Shown: piece after piece, positions 44,559 to 52,390 of the stretch
Position numbering within the stretch: the stretch's first letter is position 1
How the letters are laid out: each line of letters begins with the position of its first letter
Assembly (NCBI RefSeq): GCF_000689395.1
Contig: NZ_HG966617.1
Coordinates: 568,753-632,752 of the forward strand
DNA: 64,000 nucleotides
Source of the DNA: Candidatus Phaeomarinobacter ectocarpi
GTDB lineage: Bacteria > Pseudomonadota > Alphaproteobacteria > CGMCC-115125
Direction of reading: 5' to 3'
The notes under the pieces: model-generated
The model's database searches: none
What the model saw: the letters and a program-made list of their open reading frames with translations, nothing else
Told to the model about the DNA's origin: nothing
Position numbers and translations under genes: made by a program

Positions 44559-46076
44559 TTGGCCACTGATTCTCTTGACGCACCCGCCTTGGGCAACGCC
44601 CCTGAATACTCCGTTTCGGAGATATCCGGTGCCGTCAAACGCATGGTCGAGGACCAGTTCGGCCATGTGCGGGTGCGCGGCGAGATCGGCCGGGTGTCGC
44701 GGCCTGCCTCCGGCCACATCTATCTGGACTTGAAGGACGATCGCGCGGTCCTGTCCGGTGTGATCTGGAAAGGCAACGCGTCGCGCCTCGCGACCCAGCC
44801 CGAGCAGGGGCTGGAAGTGATCGCGGTCGGCCGTCTGACGACGTTCCCCGGCCAGTCGAAATATCAGATCGTCATCGAGTCCATCGAGCCTGCCGGTGTT
44901 GGCGCGCTGATGAAACTGCTGGAAGACCGCCGCAAGAAGCTGGCCGCCGAAGGCCTGTTTGATGCGGACCATAAAAAGCCGCTGCCATTTCTGCCGGACG
45001 TGATCGGCGTCGTGACGTCTCCGTCCGGCGCTGTCATTCGCGACATTCTGCATCGCGTCCGCGACCGGTTCCCCCGCCATGTGCTGGTCTGGCCAACACG
45101 GGTGCAGGGGGAAACCGCTGCGGCGGAAGTTGCCGCCGGCATCAGGGGCTTCAACGCGCTTGAGCCGGGCGGCGACATTCCACGCCCGGACCTCATCATC
45201 GTCGCGCGCGGCGGCGGCAGTGTCGAAGATTTGTGGCCCTTCAACGAAGAAGTGGTGGTGCGGGCCGCCTTTGAAAGCGACATTCCGCTGATCTCGGCTG
45301 TGGGTCACGAGACAGATACAACGCTGATCGACTTTGCGTCAGACCTGCGGGCGCCGACACCAACGGCCGCCGCTGAACATGCAGTGCCGGTCCGCGCTGA
45401 TCTCATTGCGCAGGTGATGGAGCAGGGTGCCCGCCAGCACCGCACCATGACCCGCAGGCTGGAACAGGCCCGCACCGATGTGCGCAGCCTTGCCCGCGCC
45501 CTGCCAAGGCCTGAACGCCTGCTGGAAATCCAGCGCCAGCGGCTGGACGTGGCAGGTGAGCGCCTGGTCAGCCATCGCGGGCGCTTCCTGCAGGACCGGC
45601 GAGCCACTTTGGCCAACTGGGCAGGACGCCTTGAAGCCCGTCGCCCGCAGGCGCAGCTGGCCCAGTCCCGCAAGGACCTGGATGCCCTGGGAGACCGTCT
45701 CCTGCGCCGTCGCGATGTGGCAACGCAGGCCGCGCGGCGGGCGCTGGACCCTGTGGCCGAGCGCTTGCCGTGGGTCTTTGCAGTCCATGTCGAAAACCGC
45801 CGCAAACGTCTGGATCAGGCCGGGCGGTTGCTGGACACACTGTCCCACAAGAGCGTGCTGGAGCGCGGTTTCGCGCTGGCCCTTGATGGCAATGGCAAGC
45901 CCATCCGCTCAGGCGGCGCGGCGCGCGAGGCAGGACGGTTCGCACTTGAGTTTGCCAATGCCGACCGGGTGACGGTTGAAACGGTTGAGGGGCCCGCGCC
46001 CAAGGGTAGCGTGAAAAAGCCCGCCACGGCCAAAAAGGCCGCGCCGAAACGCAAAGGGCAGGGAGAGCTCTTCTAG
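44559..46076 (+). CDS. xseA: Exodeoxyribonuclease VII large subunit
   Basis: A 505-residue nuclease subunit that degrades single-stranded DNA with XseB. The N-terminal OB fold (EYSVSEISGAVKRMVEDQFGHVRVRGEIGRVSRPASGH) and catalytic domain (VVTSPSGAVIRDI, VARGGGSVEDLWPFNEE, SAVGHETDTTLIDFASDLRAPTPTAAAE) are complete, followed by a long Arg-rich coiled coil and the C-terminal LSHKSVLERGFAL. The last 40 residues are Lys/Ala-rich. No ATG fits; the best start is TTG 44559 with AAGGCG eight bases upstream. xseB is not nearby. A REP-like element lies between this gene and the DUF2093 gene. Confidence 0.95.
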   Translation: MATDSLDAPALGNAPEYSVSEISGAVKRMVEDQFGHVRVRGEIGRVSRPASGHIYLDLKDDRAVLSGVIWKGNASRLATQPEQGLEVIAVGRLTTFPGQSKYQIVIESIEPAGVGALMKLLEDRRKKLAAEGLFDADHKKPLPFLPDVIGVVTSPSGAVIRDILHRVRDRFPRHVLVWPTRVQGETAAAEVAAGIRGFNALEPGGDIPRPDLIIVARGGGSVEDLWPFNEEVVVRAAFESDIPLISAVGHETDTTLIDFASDLRAPTPTAAAEHAVPVRADLIAQVMEQGARQHRTMTRRLEQARTDVRSLARALPRPERLLEIQRQRLDVAGERLVSHRGRFLQDRRATLANWAGRLEARRPQAQLAQSRKDLDALGDRLLRRRDVATQAARRALDPVAERLPWVFAVHVENRRKRLDQAGRLLDTLSHKSVLERGFALALDGNGKPIRSGGAAREAGRFALEFANADRVTVETVEGPAPKGSVKKPATAKKAAPKRKGQGELF

Positions 46077-46112
46077 ACCGTTTTCCTCTCCCCTTTATGC
46101 TCACTCTCCGTG

Positions 46113-46196
46113 TCTCCGGGCTTGACCCGGAGCCTACTCTCATCCGTTGCGCATCTTGGCATCTGCGAGTGGGCCCCGGATCAAGCCCGGGGCTGC
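46113..46196. repeat. REP-like inverted repeat element, copy A
   Basis: Two 26-base arms (CTCCGGGCTTGACCCGG... and ...CCGGATCAAGCCCGGGG) are near-perfect inverted copies separated by about 27 bases; each arm is itself a small GGG..CCC hairpin. A second element with the same layout lies at 57674-57752. Such GC-rich repeats built on CCGGGCTTGACCCGG are dispersed in many alphaproteobacterial genomes and usually sit between genes. This copy lies 37 bases after xseA and could form a large stem in its mRNA 3' end. Confidence 0.85.
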
Positions 46197-46312
46197 GGAG
46201 GAAAAAAGGTCAAAGGTCGCACGATATTGCTGCCCTGTTCCTGCCGCTATCGCCCGTGATAAGAATGGGGACGAACAAGACATTGAATGAGAATTGGGAA
46301 TGAGGATTGTCC

Positions 46313-46522
46313 GTGAACCGGTTTGACAGCCAGATGGGCGGCGAAGCGCGCCTTCGCTATCTCGATGCAGATTATGACGTTCTGGCACCGGGCTCCTTTG
46401 TGACCTGTGCTGTGACCGGCGAGCGGATTTCGCTGGATGAACTGCGCTACTGGAGCGTGGACCGGCAGGAACCCTATGCGACTGCCGAAGCCGTCGTGAA
46501 AAGGGATCTTGGTCTTGCGTAA
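46313..46522 (+). CDS. DUF2093 family protein
   Basis: A 69-residue cytosolic protein of the alphaproteobacterial DUF2093 family. NRFDSQMGGEARLRYLDADYDVLAPGSFVTCAVTGERISLDELRYWSVDRQE is the full-length family signature; a single Cys and an ITGE-like turn recur. Function unknown. GTG 46313 is preferred because GAGGA lies six bases upstream; TTG 46307 is the alternative. The next gene begins before this one ends, so they are translationally coupled; the same neighbourhood with xseA and lipid A genes is seen in related bacteria. Confidence 0.9.
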   Translation: MNRFDSQMGGEARLRYLDADYDVLAPGSFVTCAVTGERISLDELRYWSVDRQEPYATAEAVVKRDLGLA

Positions 46523-47327
46523 ATCAGTAATCGCAGCAGCGCTCGCCCTGTTCAGCATGCCCGCCTCCGCGCTGGAATTGGACGGCGATCTCAGCCAGGG
46601 CGGCATGGTCATCGGCACTGTGGAGCCGGGCAGCGAAGTCTCGTTGGACGGCGACATGCTGCCCGTGACCGAAGAAGGAAAGTTCGTCATCGGCTTTGGC
46701 CGCGACCACGGCCCGACGGCACTGCTGGCAGTCATGAAGGACGGAACGGACGAGCAGGAAGTCTGGCCGCTGGAGATTGCCAGGCGCGACTACGACATTC
46801 AGCGCATTGACGGCCTGCCGCCGGGAAAAGTCGGCGGGTTTTCAGCCGCCACTCTCAAGCGCATCCGCGCCGACAACGCCCAGGTTGCCGCCGCCCGTCG
46901 TGACACAGGCCGCGACGAGCATTTCCTGTCCGGTTTCATCTGGCCCACCAAGGGGCGCATTTCCGGCGTCTACGGCTCCCAGCGCGTGCTGAACGGTGAG
47001 CCGCGACGTCCGCATTTCGGCATTGATATCGCCGCGCCCACCGGCACGCCGGTTCTGTCTCCTGCCGCAGGCACTGTCCGGCTGGCGGAAAGCGATCACT
47101 TCTTTACCGGCGGCATCGTCATCATTGATCACGGCTTCGCGGTGAACTCGACCCTTTTCCACCTGCACAGCGTGGATGTGGAAGTTGGTCAGGTGGTGGC
47201 GCAGGGTGAGCAGATCGGCACCGTTGGAGCGACGGGCCGCGCAACCGGCCCGCATCTGGACTGGCGCATGAACTGGGGTAAGCAGCGTCTTGATCCCCAG
47301 CTCGTTGTCGGGCCGATGCCTCAGTAG
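46515..47327 (+). CDS. M23 family (LytM-type) metallopeptidase
   Basis: A 270-residue secreted peptidoglycan endopeptidase. After a Sec signal peptide (RKSVIAAALALFSMPASA) comes a beta-rich region, then the M23 domain from about 145. Zinc ligands and catalytic residues are visible: PHFGIDIAAPTGTPV (His and Asp) and STLFHLHSVDVEVGQVV (HxH, with GPHLDWRM further on). All expected residues appear intact, so it should cut peptide cross-links in the periplasm. TTG 46515 is chosen with AAGGGA upstream; TTG 46509 is possible. It overlaps the DUF2093 gene by eight bases. Its stop lies five bases from that of the convergent acyltransferase. Confidence 0.92.
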   Translation: MRKSVIAAALALFSMPASALELDGDLSQGGMVIGTVEPGSEVSLDGDMLPVTEEGKFVIGFGRDHGPTALLAVMKDGTDEQEVWPLEIARRDYDIQRIDGLPPGKVGGFSAATLKRIRADNAQVAAARRDTGRDEHFLSGFIWPTKGRISGVYGSQRVLNGEPRRPHFGIDIAAPTGTPVLSPAAGTVRLAESDHFFTGGIVIIDHGFAVNSTLFHLHSVDVEVGQVVAQGEQIGTVGATGRATGPHLDWRMNWGKQRLDPQLVVGPMPQ

Positions 47328-47332
47328 GCGAA

Positions 47333-48220
47333 TTACTCTTTCGGCCAGCGGTTGTGCAGCCACAGCCACATGCCCGGGCGCTGTCTGATCCAGTCTTCCA
47401 GAAACTGATTGACCTTGAGCGTGATGGCGGCGATGTCCGCCTGCATGTCGCCGGTCTTGTCGTGCGCAAGCGGCGGCCAGAAGCGGATGCGGAATTTCGT
47501 GCCCGCCAGCCGCTCGAACGTCACCGGCACGATCGGCACATTGTAGCGAAGCGACATGGTGGCGGGTGCCGCAGGAGACATGGCAGGACGGCCAAAGAAA
47601 GTGCTTTCAATGCCGTCATTCATCTTCTGGTCGGCCAGCATGCACAGGCTGACACCGGACTTGAGACACTTGACCAGTTCGCGTGCGCCGGATGGTCCCT
47701 TTGGCACCTGATGGGCCATGATGTGCTGCTGGCGGGCACGGGTGATCCACGCATCCACGGCAGGGTTGTTGGGCGCGCGATAGATTTCCGCGCCCTCGAC
47801 ACCCGCCCGCGCCACCGTCAGCGGCATCAGCTCCCAATTGGCAAAATGTCCGGAAACGAAGATGGCGGACCTGCCGTCTTCGGCAAAACTGTTGAGGACA
47901 TCAGCGCCAAGGACTTCGATATCGGCGTCATCGGCATCCGGGCCGCCCGTCGTAAAGCTGCCCAGATGGGGGTACTCGCCCGCAACCCGACCCAGATTGT
48001 CCCACATCTGTGACAGATAGTCGGCGCGTTGCTGCGGCGTCAGGTCCGGCAGCACGCGGGCCATGCTGGCATCAGCCTTTTTGTGGCGTGAGATTTTGGG
48101 GCCGATGGTGCGGAACAGCCAGCCGCCAAAGGCAGACGCCCGCTCGCGGCCAAGCGCCTTGAACGCCCCCATGAGGAGTGAAAAGCCTGCCGATTCCAGC
48201 TTGTGCTGCCAGCCGCTCAT
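47333..48220 (-). CDS. Lipid A biosynthesis lauroyl acyltransferase (LpxL/HtrB-like)
   Basis: A 295-residue membrane-associated acyltransferase of the LpxL family, which adds a secondary acyl chain to Kdo2-lipid IVA. The catalytic HxxxxE motif is in FVSGHFANWELMPL (His near 123). RAPNNPAVDAW, LADQKMNDGIESTFFGRPA and the final W-rich segment GMWLWLHNRWPKE fit. Whether it acts as LpxL or LpxM type is unknown. ATG 48218-48220 was chosen. It is followed, on the same strand upstream, by lpxK and waaA (13-base gap to lpxK), forming a lipid A operon transcribed from about 53.7 kb. Confidence 0.93.
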   Translation of the reverse strand: MSGWQHKLESAGFSLLMGAFKALGRERASAFGGWLFRTIGPKISRHKKADASMARVLPDLTPQQRADYLSQMWDNLGRVAGEYPHLGSFTTGGPDADDADIEVLGADVLNSFAEDGRSAIFVSGHFANWELMPLTVARAGVEGAEIYRAPNNPAVDAWITRARQQHIMAHQVPKGPSGARELVKCLKSGVSLCMLADQKMNDGIESTFFGRPAMSPAAPATMSLRYNVPIVPVTFERLAGTKFRIRFWPPLAHDKTGDMQADIAAITLKVNQFLEDWIRQRPGMWLWLHNRWPKE

Positions 48221-48233
48221 GGGTGCTGTTCCT

Positions 48234-49271
48234 TCAAAAGGCTTTGTAGTCGCCCGCCCGAGAGGCGGCATTGATACGCGCTGTCAGCACCTGGTCAAGC
48301 GCCTCCGGGTCATCAAAAACAACTTCAACCGGAAGCGTGCGCGCATGGGAGCGCAGTTCAGCCAGCGCGCCGGAATGACCTGCGCCGCCCAGCCGGGCCA
48401 TGTCCTTCTCGGTGGTGACTAGGGTCAGGGCACCGTCGCGCGCGCGGCTGAGCAAGGCCTGTGCCTCGTCATCGGTAAAGCTGTGATGGTCACCAAAGGC
48501 CTGTGTCTCGCGTATGTCAGCGCCCAGATCCTTCAGCGTATCGAAAAACTTCTGCGGTTTGCCGATGCCCGCAAACGCCAGCACGCGCTTGCCGCGCCAC
48601 TGCTCCGCGTCGCCGGCCGGCACAAGCGTCCCGGCGAAGACGGGCAGGTCGAGCGACCGGGCCCTGGAGATGACATCATCCGCCGCGTCTCCCTTGCCCA
48701 TGACCACAAGGCAGTGCGCGCGCGCCAGAGCATCATCGGCCGCCTCGCGCATGGGACCGGCGGGAATGAGCAATCCATTGCCAAGGCCGGTCGCCGCATC
48801 AATCACCACAATGCCCGCATCCTTGTGCAGCGATGGATTTTGAAACCCGTCATCCATCACAACAACGCTGGCACCATTGTTGCCGGCCATCTCTGCACCC
48901 TTGGGGCGGTTACCGGACACAATCGTGGGAAAGCTGCGGGCCAGGAGCAGGGGCTCGTCCCCCACATCAATGGCGTGCGACGTGTCAGCATCCACCAGCA
49001 AAGGGCCGGGCAGACGTCCGCCATAGCCACGGGTCAGGAATGTCGGCTTCTCGCCAAGCGCGGCCAGCCGCTTTGCGATCGCAATGGCAACGGGTGTCTT
49101 GCCGCTGCCGCCCGCAGTGATGTTGCCGACGCACACAACGGGAACGCTGGCGCGCTGCGGCACCACCATGCGGGCACGGGCACGCGTGACAGAGGCATAA
49201 AGCGATGCGACCGGTGTCAGTACGCGGGCCAGCCAGTGACCGGCATTTTGCCAGTGATCAGGTGCGCGCAT
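48234..49271 (-). CDS. lpxK: Tetraacyldisaccharide 4'-kinase
   Basis: A 345-residue inner-membrane kinase that phosphorylates lipid A disaccharide at the 4' position. An N-terminal membrane helix precedes VCVGNITAGGSGKTP (P-loop), TRGYGGRLPGP, and VVMDDGFQNPSL (the DDGFQ catalytic signature). The C-terminal domain with FGDHHSFTDDEA and TTEKDMARL is also typical. ATG 49269-49271 (MRAPDHW) was chosen; it overlaps the end of waaA by 14 bases, so translation is coupled. lpxL-like gene follows 13 bases after its stop. Confidence 0.97.
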   Translation of the reverse strand: MRAPDHWQNAGHWLARVLTPVASLYASVTRARARMVVPQRASVPVVCVGNITAGGSGKTPVAIAIAKRLAALGEKPTFLTRGYGGRLPGPLLVDADTSHAIDVGDEPLLLARSFPTIVSGNRPKGAEMAGNNGASVVVMDDGFQNPSLHKDAGIVVIDAATGLGNGLLIPAGPMREAADDALARAHCLVVMGKGDAADDVISRARSLDLPVFAGTLVPAGDAEQWRGKRVLAFAGIGKPQKFFDTLKDLGADIRETQAFGDHHSFTDDEAQALLSRARDGALTLVTTEKDMARLGGAGHSGALAELRSHARTLPVEVVFDDPEALDQVLTARINAASRAGDYKAF

Positions 49272-50553
49272 TGGATGTGCCTCCCGTTGCCGTATCCAGG
49301 AAGGGCAGCAGGTCTGTGAGCGTTGTCTCAAGCGCCCCAGTGAGGCTGCCGGCGGTTTCAGCCGCTGCGGTCACCCGTGCGCCTGCCAACACCCCATCCG
49401 ACATGAGCCGCCCGATGGCCGCAGCCAGCGATGGCGCGTCGGTGACGGTCTCACTGGCTTTGCCGTCTGAAAACGCCCGGTAGATGCCTTCAAAATTATG
49501 CACATGCGGGCCGGTCAGAATGGCCGCGCCAAGTAAAGCGGGTTCAATGGGGTTGTGCCCGCCCACGCGCACCAGCGACCCGCCCATGAACACAATCGTC
49601 AGAACACGGAAGAAGCCACCAAGCTCGCCAAGTGTGTCGGCCAGATAGATGTCTGTCCGACCCGTGACGCGATCACCGGTGCTGCGCTGGGCGACGTCCA
49701 GGTCCATGTCGCGCAGCATGCGCGCGATCTCAGGGCCGCGCTCAGGATGCCGGGGAACGATAACGGTCAGCAGACCGGGGATGGCTTTTTTCAACAGCTG
49801 GTGAGTGTCCGCAAGGATGCGTTCCTCACCGGGATGGGTGCTGGCAGCGACCCACGCGGCGCGGCCCGCCAGAAACCGCGTCAGATCGCCCATCAGCCCG
49901 TCGGGCGCCGGTGGTGGTGCGGCATCGACCTTGAGATTGCCAACAGCCTTTGCGCCCGTGGCACCCAGGCGTCGGAGGCGCGCGGCGGCCGTTTCATCCT
50001 GCGCCAGCACCAGACCAAAGCTGCCGGTGATGCTGCGGGCCGCGCTGGCCCACCAGCGCCAGCCGCGTTCAGAAGAGGCAGACATCCGCGCATTGATCAG
50101 CGCCATGGGGATGCGGCGGGCCCGCGTCAGGGTGATGAGATTGGGCCAGAGCTCGCTTTCCACCAGCACGGCCGCATCAGGCCGCCAGTGATCCAGAAAG
50201 CCGGCCACGGCACCGGGCGTGTCCACCGGCACGAACTGATGCAGGGCCCGCTCCGGCAGACGCTTGCCAAGCAGTTTCGCCGACGTGACCGTGCCCGATG
50301 TCACCAGCAGGGTAAGGTCAGGGCGGGCCGCGAGAATGCGATCAATGAGTGTGAGGATCGACAGGGATTCGCCGACGCTGGCGGCATGCAGCCATACCAG
50401 ATGTCCCGCCGGGCGCTTCAGGCCGGCTGTACCCAGACGCTCGCCCATACGCACCGGATCTTCTTTGCCGCGTTTCATGCGCCGCTGCAGATAGGCCGGG
50501 ATCAGCGGTCCAAGCAGACGCGTCAGACCGCGATAGATTGCCAGGCCACTCAT
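49258..50553 (-). CDS. waaA: 3-deoxy-D-manno-octulosonic acid transferase
   Basis: A 431-residue GT-B fold transferase (KdtA) adding Kdo to lipid IVA. The N-terminal membrane anchor, WLHAASVGESLSILTLI with the catalytic Glu, VLVESELWPNL, ASTHPGEE and the C-terminal FMGGSLVRVGGHNPIEPALLGA are all present. The number of Kdo residues transferred cannot be predicted. It overlaps the DUF374 gene by four bases (start over its stop) and lpxK by 14 bases, placing it in the middle of a tightly packed minus-strand envelope operon. Confidence 0.97.
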   Translation of the reverse strand: MSGLAIYRGLTRLLGPLIPAYLQRRMKRGKEDPVRMGERLGTAGLKRPAGHLVWLHAASVGESLSILTLIDRILAARPDLTLLVTSGTVTSAKLLGKRLPERALHQFVPVDTPGAVAGFLDHWRPDAAVLVESELWPNLITLTRARRIPMALINARMSASSERGWRWWASAARSITGSFGLVLAQDETAAARLRRLGATGAKAVGNLKVDAAPPPAPDGLMGDLTRFLAGRAAWVAASTHPGEERILADTHQLLKKAIPGLLTVIVPRHPERGPEIARMLRDMDLDVAQRSTGDRVTGRTDIYLADTLGELGGFFRVLTIVFMGGSLVRVGGHNPIEPALLGAAILTGPHVHNFEGIYRAFSDGKASETVTDAPSLAAAIGRLMSDGVLAGARVTAAAETAGSLTGALETTLTDLLPFLDTATGGTSNART

Positions 50554-51254
50554 GTGAGCGGTTCCAGCGGCGGATGACCCATATGCGCGCGGGTCTCCGC
50601 GCTGAGAGTTTGCAGCACCGTGTCGAGATGGGCGCGGGTGGTGTCCATCGCCTCAGCGTCGGCATCGCGCGGGACATAAATCGGCTCCCCCCATTTGATG
50701 AGGCCACGGGAGAACGGGCGGTGCAGGGCAAAGCGGTCCCAGCTGTTCATGATTTTCGCGCGGTTCGAGGCCCCGGCGATAGGCAGGATCGGCACACCAG
50801 ACAGGCGTGCAAGAACAATCAGGCCTTCCTTGGACTGCATGCCTGGTCCGCGCGGCCCATCCGGCGTGATGCCAATGCTGTCTCCCTCCTTGAGCATTTT
50901 TAGCATGCCGCGCAGGGCGGCGCGTCCACCCTTGTCCTTGCCGTTCTTGTCAGAGGACCCGCGCACGGCACCGATGTTCAGCTTGGCCAGCGCCTGCGCG
51001 ATCATCTCGCCATCGAGATTCTGAGAAATCAGCATGCTGATGGGTTTTTCACAGCGCCAGCAATCAACTATGATCAGCATCTGTCCATGCCAGAACGCCA
51101 CGATGAACGGCTTGTCGGCTTTCCAGAACTGCTCTGGAATGTGCTGGTTCTCAACCTCGATGCGGCTGGTCCACAGCATGAAGCGGATGTACCACGCCGC
51201 CACAGTGGAGATGAGGCCCGCAACAAACGCTGATCTGGCAATCTTCTTGAACAG
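50550..51254 (-). CDS. DUF374 lysophospholipid acyltransferase family protein
   Basis: A 234-residue (if started at 51254) membrane-associated acyltransferase-like protein. FIVAFWHGQMLII carries the WHG(x)2 family motif; VRGSSDKNGKDKGGRAALRGM and GITPDGPRGPGMQSKEGLIVLARLSG are the DUF374 signature. It belongs to the PlsC superfamily and is regularly next to waaA, implying a lipid A or phospholipid acyl role. No ATG fits the family N-terminus (FKKIARSAFVAGLISTVAAWYIRFM). A CTG at 51252-51254 has GGCGGAG at good distance; the only other start is GTG 51201-51203, which removes 17 residues. The preceding DUF4170 gene ends 15 bases upstream in the same frame. Confidence 0.88.
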   Translation of the reverse strand: MFKKIARSAFVAGLISTVAAWYIRFMLWTSRIEVENQHIPEQFWKADKPFIVAFWHGQMLIIVDCWRCEKPISMLISQNLDGEMIAQALAKLNIGAVRGSSDKNGKDKGGRAALRGMLKMLKEGDSIGITPDGPRGPGMQSKEGLIVLARLSGVPILPIAGASNRAKIMNSWDRFALHRPFSRGLIKWGEPIYVPRDADAEAMDTTRAHLDTVLQTLSAETRAHMGHPPLEPLT

Positions 51255-51269
51255 GGATTTGCTCCGCCT

Positions 51270-51536
51270 TCAGTCCTGGCAGTCAGCGTCGTTTTCAGGA
51301 TCAAGCAGCTTGTGCAGATGCACGATGAAGTAGCGCATCGCCGCATCGTCAACGGTGCGTTGGGCTGCCGACTTCCAGGCGTCGTGTGCCTTGGCGTAGT
51401 TGGGATAGACACCCACAATGTCGAGCTTGGACACGTCCTCGAATTCAGTGTCAGCCAGATCCGTCAGGCGGCCGCCCATGACGAGATGCAGCAGCTGCTC
51501 GGGTTTTTCTTCGCCTGTGGCGGTGTCGTCGCTCAT
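51270..51536 (-). CDS. DUF4170 family protein
   Basis: An 88-residue cytosolic protein of the alphaproteobacterial DUF4170 family. LLHLVMGGRLTDL, KLDIVGVYPNYAKAHDAWKSAAQRTVDDAAMRYFIVHLHKLLDP is the complete signature. Function unknown. ATG 51534-51536 (MSDDTATGEE) was chosen over an earlier ATG at 51554. It stands between cysQ and the DUF374 acyltransferase in the lipid A operon, an arrangement conserved in related bacteria, suggesting a supporting role there. Confidence 0.92.
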   Translation of the reverse strand: MSDDTATGEEKPEQLLHLVMGGRLTDLADTEFEDVSKLDIVGVYPNYAKAHDAWKSAAQRTVDDAAMRYFIVHLHKLLDPENDADCQD

Positions 51537-51571
51537 GATGTCATGTCTCCCCACAAAACACGCTCCCGGTA

Positions 51572-52390
51572 TCAGCCCGGCAGCACTATCGCACCAATAC
51601 GGTCATGCAGCGCGCGATGCAACGCAGGCCCTGCGGCAACCACCGTGCGGTGGCGCGGGTCCTTGGCATTATAGGTCAGACCCTCGCCCGTGTGGCTGGT
51701 CATATGGCCGCCCGCCTCGTGCACGATGAGGTCGGCGGCTGCCAGATCCCAGTCGTTTTTCCAGTTCATCACCAGCATGGCGTCAAAGTCGCCGGATGCG
51801 ACGAGGGCCCCGCGATAGGCGATGGAGTTGCGCTGGGCGATGTCCATGGGTGGCCATTTTTGCGGCCAGGCCGGGTGCTGGAACATGTCAGCGGCCCCCA
51901 GCATGCGGCAGCCTTCCACGTCCGGCACGTCGGTCACTGAAATCGGCGTGCCGTTGAGGAGCGCGCCCTTGCCGGACTGCGCTTCAAAGAGTTCGTCCGT
52001 TGCCGGGTTGTAGATGGCACCGGCCACCGGGCGGCCATTGTCGATGAGCGCTGCCACAACCGCGAAATGCGGGCGGCCCTTGATGAAGGCGCGAGTGCCG
52101 TCGATCGGGTCCACCATCCATTGCCGGGTGGTCTCGAGACGGGCGGCATCATCTTCGGTCTCTTCTGACAGCCAGCCATAGTCCGGTTGGGCGGCACGCA
52201 GCCGCTGCTTCAGCAGGGCATCGACGGCCAGGTCCGCTTCGGTAACGGGTGTGCCGTCCTTCTTGTCCTGGGACGTGACCCCGGCCTTGAAATGCGCAAG
52301 CGCCAGCGCGCCGCCTTCACGCACAGCCTCCAGCAAAATGGCGTGGTCTGAGGCGACATCAAGCGCGCTTTTCAAATCAGGCTCCGGCAA
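51572..52390 (-). CDS. Inositol monophosphatase family protein, CysQ-like
   Basis: A 272-residue Mg-dependent sugar/nucleotide phosphatase. Metal-binding motifs are complete: LSEETEDD, WMVDPIDGTRAFIKGRP and WDLAAADLIVHEAGG. The DGTRAFIKG variant is typical of 3'(2'),5'-bisphosphate nucleotidase CysQ, which removes 3'-phosphoadenosine phosphate from sulfate assimilation or acyl-carrier-protein turnover; inositol phosphatase activity is an alternative. It overlaps the pmbA gene by 14 bases and precedes the DUF4170 gene by 35 bases in the same operon. Confidence 0.92.
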   Translation of the reverse strand: MPEPDLKSALDVASDHAILLEAVREGGALALAHFKAGVTSQDKKDGTPVTEADLAVDALLKQRLRAAQPDYGWLSEETEDDAARLETTRQWMVDPIDGTRAFIKGRPHFAVVAALIDNGRPVAGAIYNPATDELFEAQSGKGALLNGTPISVTDVPDVEGCRMLGAADMFQHPAWPQKWPPMDIAQRNSIAYRGALVASGDFDAMLVMNWKNDWDLAAADLIVHEAGGHMTSHTGEGLTYNAKDPRHRTVVAAGPALHRALHDRIGAIVLPG

